49,086 nucleotides of DNA, from assembly GCF_040655735.1 (NCBI RefSeq), contig NZ_JBFAKK010000026.1:1-49086 (forward strand). Direction: 5' to 3'. Numbering within the stretch: the stretch's first letter is position 1; each line of letters starts with the position of its first letter. Below the pieces are notes generated by a model, which did no database searches, was not told the DNA's origin, and saw only the letters and a list, made by a program, of their open reading frames with translations. The DNA is from Phytomonospora sp040655735 (GTDB taxonomy: Bacteria > Actinomycetota > Actinomycetes > Mycobacteriales > Micromonosporaceae). Shown here piece by piece: positions 8,444 through 15,376 of the stretch. Both the position numbers and the translations under genes were made by a program.

Positions 8444-8477
8444 TGTGAGGGTGCCCGGGTCATCGGGCACCCTCACA
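8444..8477 (+). terminator. Rho-independent-type terminator hairpin
   Basis: A perfect 14-bp stem (TGTGAGGGTGCCCG and its complement) with a six-base loop starts five bases after the stop codon of the secreted protein. There is no U-run, which is usual in high-GC actinomycetes. Confidence 0.85.
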
Positions 8478-8492
8478 CCCGCTGAGAGCGGG
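8478..8492. promoter_or_regulatory. Palindrome related to the clpP operator
   Basis: CCCGCT-GAG-AGCGGG is a perfect 6-3-6 palindrome. Its centre, GCTGAGAGC, is identical to that of the palindrome at 9067-9081 in front of clpP. It lies 17 bp before the YbaK-family start codon. It may be a weaker copy of the same operator or simply a hairpin. Confidence 0.35.
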
Positions 8493-8508
8493 ATGGTTTG
8501 CTGGTCAC

Positions 8509-9063
8509 ATGGTTGACGCACCTTTCGGATCCTTCGACAACGTCCGGCCCGCAGTCGAGCGCGCCGACCTCCTCGTCGCGCCCGTCGCCGCGGCGCTCAA
8601 GCGCTGGTCGGCCACCGACCCGGTCGAGTCCGTCCTCTTCGTCGACACCGACCCGGAGAAGGCCGACACCGCCGCCTTCTGCGAGGCCTACGACGTCGCC
8701 CCCGAGGTCGGCGCCAACTGCGTCATCGTGGCCGCCCGCAGGGGAGAGACCACCACCCTGGCCGCCTGCGTCGTGCTCGCCACGACCCGCCTCGACGTCA
8801 ACAAGGCCGTCCGCAAGCACCTCGGCGCCCGCAAGGCTTCCTTCGCGCCCATGGACGTCGCCGTCGCCGAGACCGGCATGGAGTACGGCGGCATCACTCC
8901 GATCGGGCTCCCCGACGGCTGGCCGCTGCTCATCGACGCCGCCGTGGCCGCCACGCCCCATGTCCTCATCGGCAGCGGGGCCCGCCGGGGCAAGCTCATC
9001 CTGCCCGGCCGCGCGCTCGGCGAGCAGCCGCACGCCGAGGTCGTCACCGGCCTCGCCGGCTAG
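8509..9063 (+). CDS. YbaK/ProX-type aminoacyl-tRNA deacylase domain protein
   Basis: 184 residues. The fold signature of the YbaK/aminoacyl-tRNA-editing family is present: ANCVIVAARRGETTTLAACVV, then a DVNKAVRKHLGARKASFA segment carrying the conserved Lys, and MEYGGITPIGLPDGWPLLID (the GxxPxG-like loop). Relatives hydrolyse mischarged aminoacyl-tRNAs such as Cys- or Ala-tRNA(Pro) in the cytosol. The gene sits between a terminator and the clpP pair. It may be transcribed with clpP, since no strong terminator separates them, although a hairpin at 9123-9145 is possible. The specific tRNA substrate cannot be told from sequence. Confidence 0.88.
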   Translation: MVDAPFGSFDNVRPAVERADLLVAPVAAALKRWSATDPVESVLFVDTDPEKADTAAFCEAYDVAPEVGANCVIVAARRGETTTLAACVVLATTRLDVNKAVRKHLGARKASFAPMDVAVAETGMEYGGITPIGLPDGWPLLIDAAVAATPHVLIGSGARRGKLILPGRALGEQPHAEVVTGLAG

Positions 9064-9066
9064 TTC

Positions 9067-9081
9067 TCTGCTGAGAGCAGA
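9067..9081. promoter_or_regulatory. Candidate PopR-type operator upstream of clpP pair
   Basis: TCTGCT-GAG-AGCAGA is a perfect 6-3-6 palindrome. As I recall the literature, PopR in Streptomyces lividans activates clpP3clpP4 through palindromes of the form TCTGCC-3N-GGCAGA, which this matches in ten of twelve arm positions. A possible promoter follows (TTGTCC at 9087, CATTGT at 9111), placing the palindrome just upstream of -35, as expected for an activator. Confidence 0.65.
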
Positions 9082-9122
9082 TCGCCTTGTCCGGGGCGGT
9101 TTCGGCGACCCATTGTTGGCCA

Positions 9123-9145
9123 CGGGACGGATCACCGCCGTCCCG
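9123..9145. other. Perfect 8-bp inverted repeat in the clpP leader
   Basis: CGGGACGG and CCGTCCCG are separated by seven bases and end 25 bp before the clpP start codon. It could be a weak terminator for the upstream gene or a leader hairpin. Confidence 0.45.
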
Positions 9146-9170
9146 TTGAAGCCGACCACGGGAGCACCCG

Positions 9171-9773
9171 ATGCAGACCACGTTCAGCGGATCACTCGAC
9201 GACCAGCTGGCCGCCCGACTCCTCCAGCAGCGCATCATCGTGCTGGGCACCGAGGTCGACGACCCGGTCGCCAACCGCCTGTGCGCCCAGTTGCTGCTGC
9301 TGTCGGCCGAGGATCCGCGCGGCGACATCAGCCTCTACATCAACTCGCCGGGCGGCTCGGTCAGCGCCGGGCTCGCCATCTACGACACGATGCGCCTGAT
9401 CCCCAACGACGTCAGCACCCTGGCGATGGGACTGGCCGGGAGCATGGGCCAGTTCCTGCTGTGCGCGGGCACGCGGGGTAAGCGCTACAGCCTTCCGCAC
9501 TCGCAGATCCTGATGCACCAGGGCTCGGCGGGCTTCGGCGGCACCGCCGCCGACGTGGAGATCTACGCCGGGCAGCTGGAGCGGGTCGGGAGGCTGATGA
9601 CCGGTCTGGTCGCCGAGCACACCGGCCAGGACGCCGAGACCGTCGAGAAGGACAGTCTCCGCGACCGCTGGTTCAGCGCTGAGGAGGCCCGCGAGTACGG
9701 GATGATCGACCACATCGTCGAGCACGTGTCCGACGTGCGGCCCGCCGTCGCGCAGCGCCGGGTGGGGGTCTGA
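9171..9773 (+). CDS. clpP: ClpP protease subunit, catalytically complete
   Basis: 200 residues, the usual ClpP length. The N-terminal axial-loop region leads into QQRIIVLGTEVDD and the substrate-strand motif LYINSPGGSVSAGLAIYDTM. The triad is complete: Ser91 in LAMGLAGSMGQFLL, His116 in ILMHQG and Asp165 in SLRDRW, with the 25- and 49-residue spacings of E. coli ClpP. ClpP forms the double-heptamer chamber that degrades proteins fed by Clp ATPases. It is followed two bases later by a second ClpP and faces a PopR-type regulator, so the locus corresponds to the conditional clpP3clpP4 locus of Streptomyces rather than the housekeeping clpP1clpP2. No Clp ATPase lies nearby. Confidence 0.95.
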   Translation: MQTTFSGSLDDQLAARLLQQRIIVLGTEVDDPVANRLCAQLLLLSAEDPRGDISLYINSPGGSVSAGLAIYDTMRLIPNDVSTLAMGLAGSMGQFLLCAGTRGKRYSLPHSQILMHQGSAGFGGTAADVEIYAGQLERVGRLMTGLVAEHTGQDAETVEKDSLRDRWFSAEEAREYGMIDHIVEHVSDVRPAVAQRRVGV

Positions 9774-9775
9774 CG

Positions 9776-10396
9776 ATGAGCCAGTACACGATCCCCACCG
9801 TCATCGAGCGGACCCCGACCGGCGAGCGGGCCTTCGACATCTACTCGCGGCTGCTGTCGGAGCGGATCATCTTCCTGGGCACCGAGATCGACGACGGCGT
9901 GGCCAACGTGATCATGGCGCAGCTGCTGCACCTGGAGTCGGCCAGCCCGGAGATGGAGATCGGTCTCTACATCAACTCGCCCGGCGGATCCTTCAGCGCG
10001 CTGACGGCCATCTACGACACGATGCAGTTCATCCGCCCCGACATCGCGACCTTCTGCATGGGCCAGGCGACCGGCGCGGCCGCCGTCCTGCTGGCGGCCG
10101 GCGCGCCCGGCCGGCGCTCGATGCTCGCGCACGCCAAGGTCATGCTGCACCAGCCGTCCAGCCAGGCCCGCGGAACGCTGCCGGACCTCGCCGTGCAGGC
10201 CAAGGAGGTGGCGCGGATGCGGGCGGACATGGAGGAGATCCTCAGCCTGCACACCGGGCACTCGGCCGAGAAGATCAAGGAGGACACCGACCGCGACATC
10301 ACCTTCAAGGCGGACGCGGCGGTCGCCTACGGCCTGGCCGACAAGGTCATCACCAGCCGCAAGGCGAAAGGCAAGAAACTGGCCGTGGCACGCTGA
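9776..10396 (+). CDS. ClpP-family subunit lacking the catalytic serine
   Basis: 206 residues. It is a clear ClpP homologue (SERIIFLGTEIDD, LYINSPGGSFSALTAIYDTM, ITSRKAKGKK tail). The nucleophile elbow reads MGQATGAAAVLLAAG, where active ClpPs have MGQAAS(M/A)AAVLLAAG. Position 100, which lies exactly 25 residues before His125, is therefore Gly instead of Ser. His125 and Asp174 (DTDRD) are retained. The protein should fold and assemble but not cleave peptides. It probably forms a mixed tetradecamer with the active neighbour, in the manner of ClpR subunits in cyanobacteria and plastids. Its stop codon abuts the stop codon of the convergent regulator with no spacing (TGATCA). Confidence 0.93.
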   Translation: MSQYTIPTVIERTPTGERAFDIYSRLLSERIIFLGTEIDDGVANVIMAQLLHLESASPEMEIGLYINSPGGSFSALTAIYDTMQFIRPDIATFCMGQATGAAAVLLAAGAPGRRSMLAHAKVMLHQPSSQARGTLPDLAVQAKEVARMRADMEEILSLHTGHSAEKIKEDTDRDITFKADAAVAYGLADKVITSRKAKGKKLAVAR

Positions 10397-10765
10397 TCAG
10401 GCCGCCAGGCAGAAGACGTCGCCGGACCCGCGTGAAGCGGCGCGGGCCGGGACGGCTTCGATCCGCACGACGGGGGCCATGCGGGCGCGTTCGGCGGCGA
10501 GGTCGCGCGCGACCTCGGTGAGCACGTCGGCCAGGTCGACGCGCAGCGCGTCGCAGATGGCGGCCAGGACCTCCGAGGAGGCCTCCTTGCGGCCGCGTTC
10601 GAGCTCCGAGAGGTACTGCATCGACACCCGCGCCATGCGCGCGACGTCGGCCAGGGTCCGGCCCTGTTCGAGGCGGCTGCGGCGCAGGACGAGGCCGATG
10701 AGGGTGCGCAGCAGCAGCCGCGAACGGCGGCTGGCGAGGTCGTCGTTTCCGACCGGATCCGGCAT
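10397..10765 (-). CDS. popR: PopR/ClgR-type XRE transcriptional regulator
   Basis: About 122 residues. It has a single helix-turn-helix of the ClgR/PopR type: QGRTLADVARMARVSMQYL, then SELERGRKEASSEVLAAI. This ERGRKEASSEVL signature is characteristic of the clp-gene activators of actinobacteria. The protein ends in CLAA. In S. lividans the two terminal alanines of PopR are reported to target it to ClpP1P2, so this regulator may be unstable while the housekeeping ClpP is active. ATG at 10765 has AGGAG at a good distance. It is convergent with the clpP pair, and the palindrome at 9067 is its likely target. PopR rather than ClgR is inferred from the adjacency and the operator. Confidence 0.85.
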   Translation of the reverse strand: MPDPVGNDDLASRRSRLLLRTLIGLVLRRSRLEQGRTLADVARMARVSMQYLSELERGRKEASSEVLAAICDALRVDLADVLTEVARDLAAERARMAPVVRIEAVPARAASRGSGDVFCLAA

Positions 10766-11347
10766 GGCGCTTCTCCTGACCGCCTCGTGGCCCGGCACGC
10801 GGACCGGATGGCTCGCCTCCAGCTATACCGGGCTCCACGCGGGCCGCGCGCGTGTTTTCGCCGACGGCGTAAGGGATCGCCCGCCCGGCGGGCCGCCGCC
10901 CGTATCGAATGTGAATGTCTCTCGTTATCCCCTGTGGAGCCCGTTGCCCCTCGACGGAATGCTGTTAGTGTGTGCGGAATCGTCGGGTTCCCGGCTTTGA
11001 TCGGGCTTGCCACGGCTCAGGCACGTTTTCGACGGCTCGAACCGTGACCTGAAGAGACCGTCTCGGCCGGCGGCATCGGATGGAGGGCGTACGGACACTG
11101 TGAGCTTCGGTGACGAAGACGCCCTCCGGCGAACGGACGCTTCTCCCCGCATTCCCCGCGACGGCTTCGGCCGCGTTTTCAGGAACCCGCTCTTAATTCG
11201 TCCCGCCCCGCCTTTCCCGGCCGTCGAAGGTCCGCGCGTGCCACCACACCCGCGGACCGGCGAGCCCTTCCATGCTCCCCAACGGGCGCCCCTCACGTCG
11301 GCGACGGCCCGGCGATCCCCGTCCCCTCGACCTCAGCGAGAGAACCG
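10766..11347. other. 582-bp intergenic region between popR and the conservon
   Basis: This divergent region must hold promoters for popR and for cvnA, but no strong -35/-10 pair stands out. It is less GC-rich than its surroundings around 10910-10990. An open frame runs up to the cvnA start but has no coding character. No repeats or RNA genes were recognised. Confidence 0.5.
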
Positions 11348-12745
11348 ATGAGACCTGAAACAGCCGTGACGCTCCTGTGGTGCTCCGTCGCCGCCTTCGT
11401 ACTGGCGGCGGCGCTGGCGGTCTACCTGGCGCGCACGGCCAAACGCCAGCGAGTCCGCGCCGACGCCCTGAAGGTGCGCCTCGACGCCCGCGACGGCGCC
11501 CTTGAGCACTTCGTCGGCAAGACCCTTCCCTCGGTGGCCGACTCGGTCACCCGGCCCGAGGCCCAGACCGGGGACTTCACCGCCCCGCGCATGGAGAACT
11601 CGCGCTTCTCGGAGAACCTGCGCGCCATCGCCGACCGCTACGCCGGCGACCTGCGGCGAATGCGCGAGGAGACCGGGGAGACCACCCGCCGCGAGGTCGA
11701 GAACGAGGCCCGCGAGGCGATCCGCGCCGCCGAGGAGTCGACGCTCAAACGCATCGAGACCGACTCCCACGACGTCACCGCGGCCGCCGTCCGCTCCTTC
11801 GGCAACTCCGTGGTCAGCCTCGGCGCCGACGTCGGTCAGGTCGTCAGCGCCGCCCTGCGCAAGCACCGCGAGGACGAGGTCTACGAGACCCTCACCCGCA
11901 TCGACCACACCGTCCAGCAGATGATCCGGCAGGCCCAGTCCTACGTCATCGTCTGCGGCGGCCTGCCCGGGCGCCGCTGGCCGTCCCAGACCTTCACCGA
12001 CGTCGTCGGCGGCGCCATGGGCCGCGTCCGCGACTACACCCGCGTGCAGCCCAAGCAGCTCGAACGCGGTGTCATCAGCCGCGCCGTCGAACCGCTCGTG
12101 CACACCGTCGCGACGCTGCTCGACAACGCGCTGCGCTACTCCCCGCCGACGTCCTATGTGGAGGTCGGCTTCCAGGAGGGCCACCACGGCGTGACCGTGA
12201 TCGTCGACGACGCCGGCGTCCGCATGAACGCCGAGCAGCGCGAGTCGGCCCGCCAGATCCTGTCCGGCGAGCGGCCGGTCGACATCCACCAGCTCGGCCC
12301 CTCCCCGAAGGTCGGCTTCCCGGGCATCGCCGCCCTCGCCCGCCGCTACGGCTTCAGCGTCACCGTCGACGGACCCAACGCCTACGGAGGCATGCGCGCG
12401 ATGGTCTTCGTTCCCGAGACCCTGCTGGTCACCCCCGCCGAGGACCGCGAGCCGGTCGTCGCCGCCGCGGCCACAACGCCCGCCGCGCCGGCTCCGGCGG
12501 CGAGCGCCGCCCCGTCCGCCGTCGCCGCGGCAATCGCCGAGGCGGAGTCGGCCGAACCCGCCGAGACCCCCGGCGGACTGCCCAAACGCCGGCGCCGCGC
12601 GGTCGCCGGCCCCGTCGCCAACGGGCACCACCCGCGCCCCAACAGTTCCGAACCCGCGCGGCCCGGCATCGCCGCCGCCTGGCACACCGGAACCCAGAGC
12701 GGCCGCGCCGCCGCGTCCGACCACACCGAAGGGACGACATCCTGA
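11348..12745 (+). CDS. cvnA: Conservon component A: sensor-kinase-like ATPase
   Basis: 465 residues. One N-terminal membrane helix (about 8-27) is followed by a coiled-coil linker. A HisKA-like helix follows (LTRIDHTVQQMIRQAQSYVI), then an HATPase_c domain with N-box TLLDNALRYSPP (about 255-266) and G1-like VIVDDAGVRM, and a long Ala/Pro-rich disordered tail. This is the standard CvnA architecture. In Streptomyces, CvnA-D proteins form a membrane-associated, GTPase-coupled signalling complex that affects development and antibiotic production. The next gene overlaps at TGATG. The ligand sensed is unknown. Confidence 0.92.
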   Translation: MRPETAVTLLWCSVAAFVLAAALAVYLARTAKRQRVRADALKVRLDARDGALEHFVGKTLPSVADSVTRPEAQTGDFTAPRMENSRFSENLRAIADRYAGDLRRMREETGETTRREVENEAREAIRAAEESTLKRIETDSHDVTAAAVRSFGNSVVSLGADVGQVVSAALRKHREDEVYETLTRIDHTVQQMIRQAQSYVIVCGGLPGRRWPSQTFTDVVGGAMGRVRDYTRVQPKQLERGVISRAVEPLVHTVATLLDNALRYSPPTSYVEVGFQEGHHGVTVIVDDAGVRMNAEQRESARQILSGERPVDIHQLGPSPKVGFPGIAALARRYGFSVTVDGPNAYGGMRAMVFVPETLLVTPAEDREPVVAAAATTPAAPAPAASAAPSAVAAAIAEAESAEPAETPGGLPKRRRRAVAGPVANGHHPRPNSSEPARPGIAAAWHTGTQSGRAAASDHTEGTTS

Positions 12746-13176
12746 TGGGCTCACGCCACGCACAGGTCGCCGACGGCAGGAACAACCTCGGCTGGCTGCT
12801 CAAGGAACTCGACGGCCCCGGCGTGCGCTTCGCGGTCCTGCTGTCCGACGACGGCATGCGCATCGCGCACTCCGAAGGCGTCGCCGTCGCCGACGCCGAA
12901 CGCTTCGCCGCCGCCGCCTCGGGCCTTCAGTCCCTCGGCAAGGCCCTCTCGGAGTTCTGCGGCGGCCCGAGCAACGCCGTCCGCCAGAACATGACCGAGT
13001 ACGACGAGGGCATGATCTTCATAACCGCCGCCGGCGACGGCGCCCTCCTCGGCGTGTCCACCACGACCGCCGTCGACGTCGGCCTCGTCGCGCACCGCAT
13101 GAACCAGCTCGCCGCGCGGGTCGGACACGAGCTGGGCAGCGAGCCCCGGCGCGGCGACGGCGGCGGCCTGACATGA
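12745..13176 (+). CDS. cvnB: Conservon component B: roadblock/LC7 domain protein
   Basis: 143 residues. A roadblock/LC7 fold starts at NNLGWLLKELDGPGVRFAVLL and continues with SDDGMRIAHSEGV and FITAAGDGALLGVSTT. Such proteins act as GTPase-binding or activating partners (MglB-like) and are expected here to bind CvnD. The start codon overlaps the cvnA stop (TGATG) and the end overlaps cvnC by ATGA, showing tight operon coupling. Confidence 0.93.
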   Translation: MGSRHAQVADGRNNLGWLLKELDGPGVRFAVLLSDDGMRIAHSEGVAVADAERFAAAASGLQSLGKALSEFCGGPSNAVRQNMTEYDEGMIFITAAGDGALLGVSTTTAVDVGLVAHRMNQLAARVGHELGSEPRRGDGGGLT

Positions 13177-13541
13177 GCGGCCCGCGGCGAGATCCCGATC
13201 TGGTGCGGGCCTACGTCCGTACCGGCGGGCGCTCGCGGGCGACGCGGGACCTGGACCTGGTCACCCTCGTCGTCACCGCGAAGAACCCGCCCAAGGCCAA
13301 CGCCAACCCGCAGGCCATGGCGCCCGACGCCCGCCGCGTGCTCGGGCTGTGCAGCACGCACGGTGCCCTCTCGATCGCCGAACTCGCCGCCTACCTCGAC
13401 CTGCCGCCCTCGGTGGTCACGATCGTGGTCAGCGACCTGATGGACGGCGGTCACGTCGACTCGCCCGTCCCCGCCGAGTCGATGCCCGAGGTCGGCATGC
13501 TGGAGGAGGTGCTCAATGGGCTACGCGCCCTCGCGGTCTGA
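13173..13541 (+). CDS. cvnC: Conservon component C: DUF742 protein
   Basis: 122 residues. DUF742 proteins have a winged-helix-like fold. Visible signatures are VRAYVRTGGRSRATRDLDLV near the N-terminus, then HGALSIAELAAYLDLPPSVVTIVVSDL, a helix-turn-helix-like core, and EVLNGLRALAV at the end. It is always the third protein of conservons, and its biochemical role is not settled. The last 26 bp overlap cvnD, whose ribosome-binding site (GGAGGAGG) lies inside this gene. Confidence 0.93.
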   Translation: MSGPRRDPDLVRAYVRTGGRSRATRDLDLVTLVVTAKNPPKANANPQAMAPDARRVLGLCSTHGALSIAELAAYLDLPPSVVTIVVSDLMDGGHVDSPVPAESMPEVGMLEEVLNGLRALAV

Positions 13542-14121
13542 CACGGCGGTCGACTACGTCGCCGACACCGTGACGCGTTCGGTGAAGCTGCTGGTCGCCG
13601 GGAACTTCGGCGTCGGCAAGACCACCTTCGTCGGCAGCGTCTCGGAGATCCGGCCGCTGCGGACCGAGGAGACCATCACCGAGGCCAGCGTCGGCGTCGA
13701 CGACCTCGCCGGCCTGCCGGGCAAGACGCAGACCACGGTGGCGATGGACTTCGGCCGCATCACGGTCAGCGCGACCTTGGCGCTCTACCTGTTCGGCACA
13801 CCCGGCCAGCGCCGCTTCCTGCCGATGTGGGACGACCTCGCGCGCGGCGCCCTCGGCGCGCTGGTGCTGGTCGACACCCGCCGCCTCGACCAGGCCGACG
13901 AGGTGCTCGCCGTGCTAGAGGAGCGCGGCGTGCCCTTCGCGGTCGCCGTCAACGAGTTCGACGGCGCCGCGCGCCACCCCCTCGAAGAGGTGCGCGAGGC
14001 CCTGGACCTCGACCCCGAGACGCCCCTGACGTCGGTCGACGCCAGGGACCGGGCCACGTGCGTGCGCGCCCTCATCACCCTCGCCGAATTCCTGTTCCAC
14101 CGACTGGAGTCCCGCCCTTGA
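13516..14121 (+). CDS. cvnD: Conservon component D: small Ras-like GTPase
   Basis: 201 residues. The P-loop is GNFGVGKTT (about 29-37). A threonine-containing switch I follows (TEETITEASVG), then switch II LFGTPGQRRF in the G3 position and a degenerate NKxD motif, AVNEFD. The protein belongs to the MglA-like/CvnD family and should cycle between GTP and GDP at the membrane complex with CvnA-C. The ATG at 13516 is preceded by GGAGGAGG. The following P450 starts with TTG overlapping this stop codon (TTGA). Confidence 0.93.
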   Translation: MGYAPSRSDTAVDYVADTVTRSVKLLVAGNFGVGKTTFVGSVSEIRPLRTEETITEASVGVDDLAGLPGKTQTTVAMDFGRITVSATLALYLFGTPGQRRFLPMWDDLARGALGALVLVDTRRLDQADEVLAVLEERGVPFAVAVNEFDGAARHPLEEVREALDLDPETPLTSVDARDRATCVRALITLAEFLFHRLESRP

Positions 14122-15365
14122 GCACCCAGCAGTCCTCCGCCTCCCCGCCGGTCTGCCCCGTCTCCTCGTCCCCGCCCCAGGGGTACCGCTACCCGCTCTA
14201 CGCTCCCGAGTTCGCCACCGACCCGCACCGCGCCTACCGCGAGATGCGCGCCCGCTTCGGCACGCTCGTGCCGGTCGAGCTGTCCCCGGGCATCCCGGCG
14301 ACACTCGTCATCGGCTACCACGCGGCGGTCCGCATCCTCAACGACCCGGAGCACTTCCCGGCCGACCCGCGCATGTGGCAGCGCGGTGTCGCCGAGGACT
14401 GCCCGGTCCGCCCGATGCTGGAGTGGCGCCCGAACGCGCTGCGCAGCGCCGGAGCCGAGCACGCCCGCTACCGGCAGGCCAACACCTCCGCCCTCGACGG
14501 CGTGGACCTGCACGCGCTGCACGCCACGGTCGAACGGCTCGCCGTCCCGCTGATCAACTCCTTCTGCGCCGAGGGATCGGCCGACCTGCTCACCCAGTAC
14601 GCGTGGCCGCTGACCTTCCAGGTCGTCAACGCCATGCTGGGCTGCCCGCCCGAGATCGGCGAGCGTGTCGCCAAGGGCATGGCGGCGCTGTTCGAGCTGG
14701 ACGATCCGCAGGCCGCCAACGACATGCTCACCGCGGCGCTCGTCGAGCTGGTCGGGTTGAAGAAGGAGGTCGCGCAAGACGACGTCACCTCGCGACTGAT
14801 GAAGCACCCGACAGGGCTCGACGACGTCGAGATGATCCACCAGCTGGTGACCCTGTACGGCGCCGGGATCGAGCCGCTGACGAACCTGATCGCCAACACG
14901 CTGCGCCTGATGCTCACCGACGAGCGCTTCGCCGGGAACGTCCTCGGCGGGAGCCTGTCGGCCCGCGACGCCCTCGACGAGGTGCTGTTCGAGGACCCGC
15001 CGATGGCGAACTACTGCATGTCGTACCCGCCCCAGCCGATCATGATCGACGACGTGTGGCTGCCGGCGCACCAGCCTGTCCTGATCAGCCTTGCCGGGTG
15101 CAACAACGATCCGGCGATCGCCGCCGGCGACCGCACCGACAACCGCTCGCACCTGGCGTGGAGCATCGGCCCGCACGCGTGCCCGGCGCAGTCGGCGGCC
15201 TACCTGATCGCCCAGGACGCCATCGACCAGATCCTCGACGCCCTCCCCGAGATCCGCCTCGCCGTGCCCGCCGACCGGCTCCAGTGGCGGCCCGGCCCGT
15301 TCGCGAGGTCGCTGGCGGCACTGCCCGTGGTCTTCCCCGCCTCGCCTCCCCTCACCGCGTTTTAG
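14118..15365 (+). CDS. Conservon cytochrome P450, CYP157-like, lacking the ExxR motif
   Basis: 415 residues from a TTG start that overlaps the cvnD stop by four bases. The heme-binding Cys355 lies in SIGPHACPAQ, a reduced form of the usual FGxGxHxCxG. The I-helix reads YGAGIEPLTN. The K-helix position is DEVLFEDPP, so the normally invariant Arg of ExxR is Phe291. Loss of ExxR is a published feature of the CYP157 family, which is encoded in conservons of Streptomyces next to a conventional P450, exactly as seen here. Catalytic competence is uncertain; it may be a structural or regulatory partner. Confidence 0.88.
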   Translation: MSTQQSSASPPVCPVSSSPPQGYRYPLYAPEFATDPHRAYREMRARFGTLVPVELSPGIPATLVIGYHAAVRILNDPEHFPADPRMWQRGVAEDCPVRPMLEWRPNALRSAGAEHARYRQANTSALDGVDLHALHATVERLAVPLINSFCAEGSADLLTQYAWPLTFQVVNAMLGCPPEIGERVAKGMAALFELDDPQAANDMLTAALVELVGLKKEVAQDDVTSRLMKHPTGLDDVEMIHQLVTLYGAGIEPLTNLIANTLRLMLTDERFAGNVLGGSLSARDALDEVLFEDPPMANYCMSYPPQPIMIDDVWLPAHQPVLISLAGCNNDPAIAAGDRTDNRSHLAWSIGPHACPAQSAAYLIAQDAIDQILDALPEIRLAVPADRLQWRPGPFARSLAALPVVFPASPPLTAF

Positions 15366-15376
15366 GAGAACCCCTG

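Noticed and set aside
6562..8463. Long minus-strand open frame opposite the secreted protein
   Set aside because: It is the antisense frame of a gene with a signal peptide and ribosome-binding site; its composition is Gly/Val/Asp-rich noise.
11007..11351. Open frame ending in an ATGA overlap with cvnA
   Set aside because: The overlap looks like coupling, but the translation is low-complexity Pro/Arg-rich, has no ribosome-binding site and matches no family.
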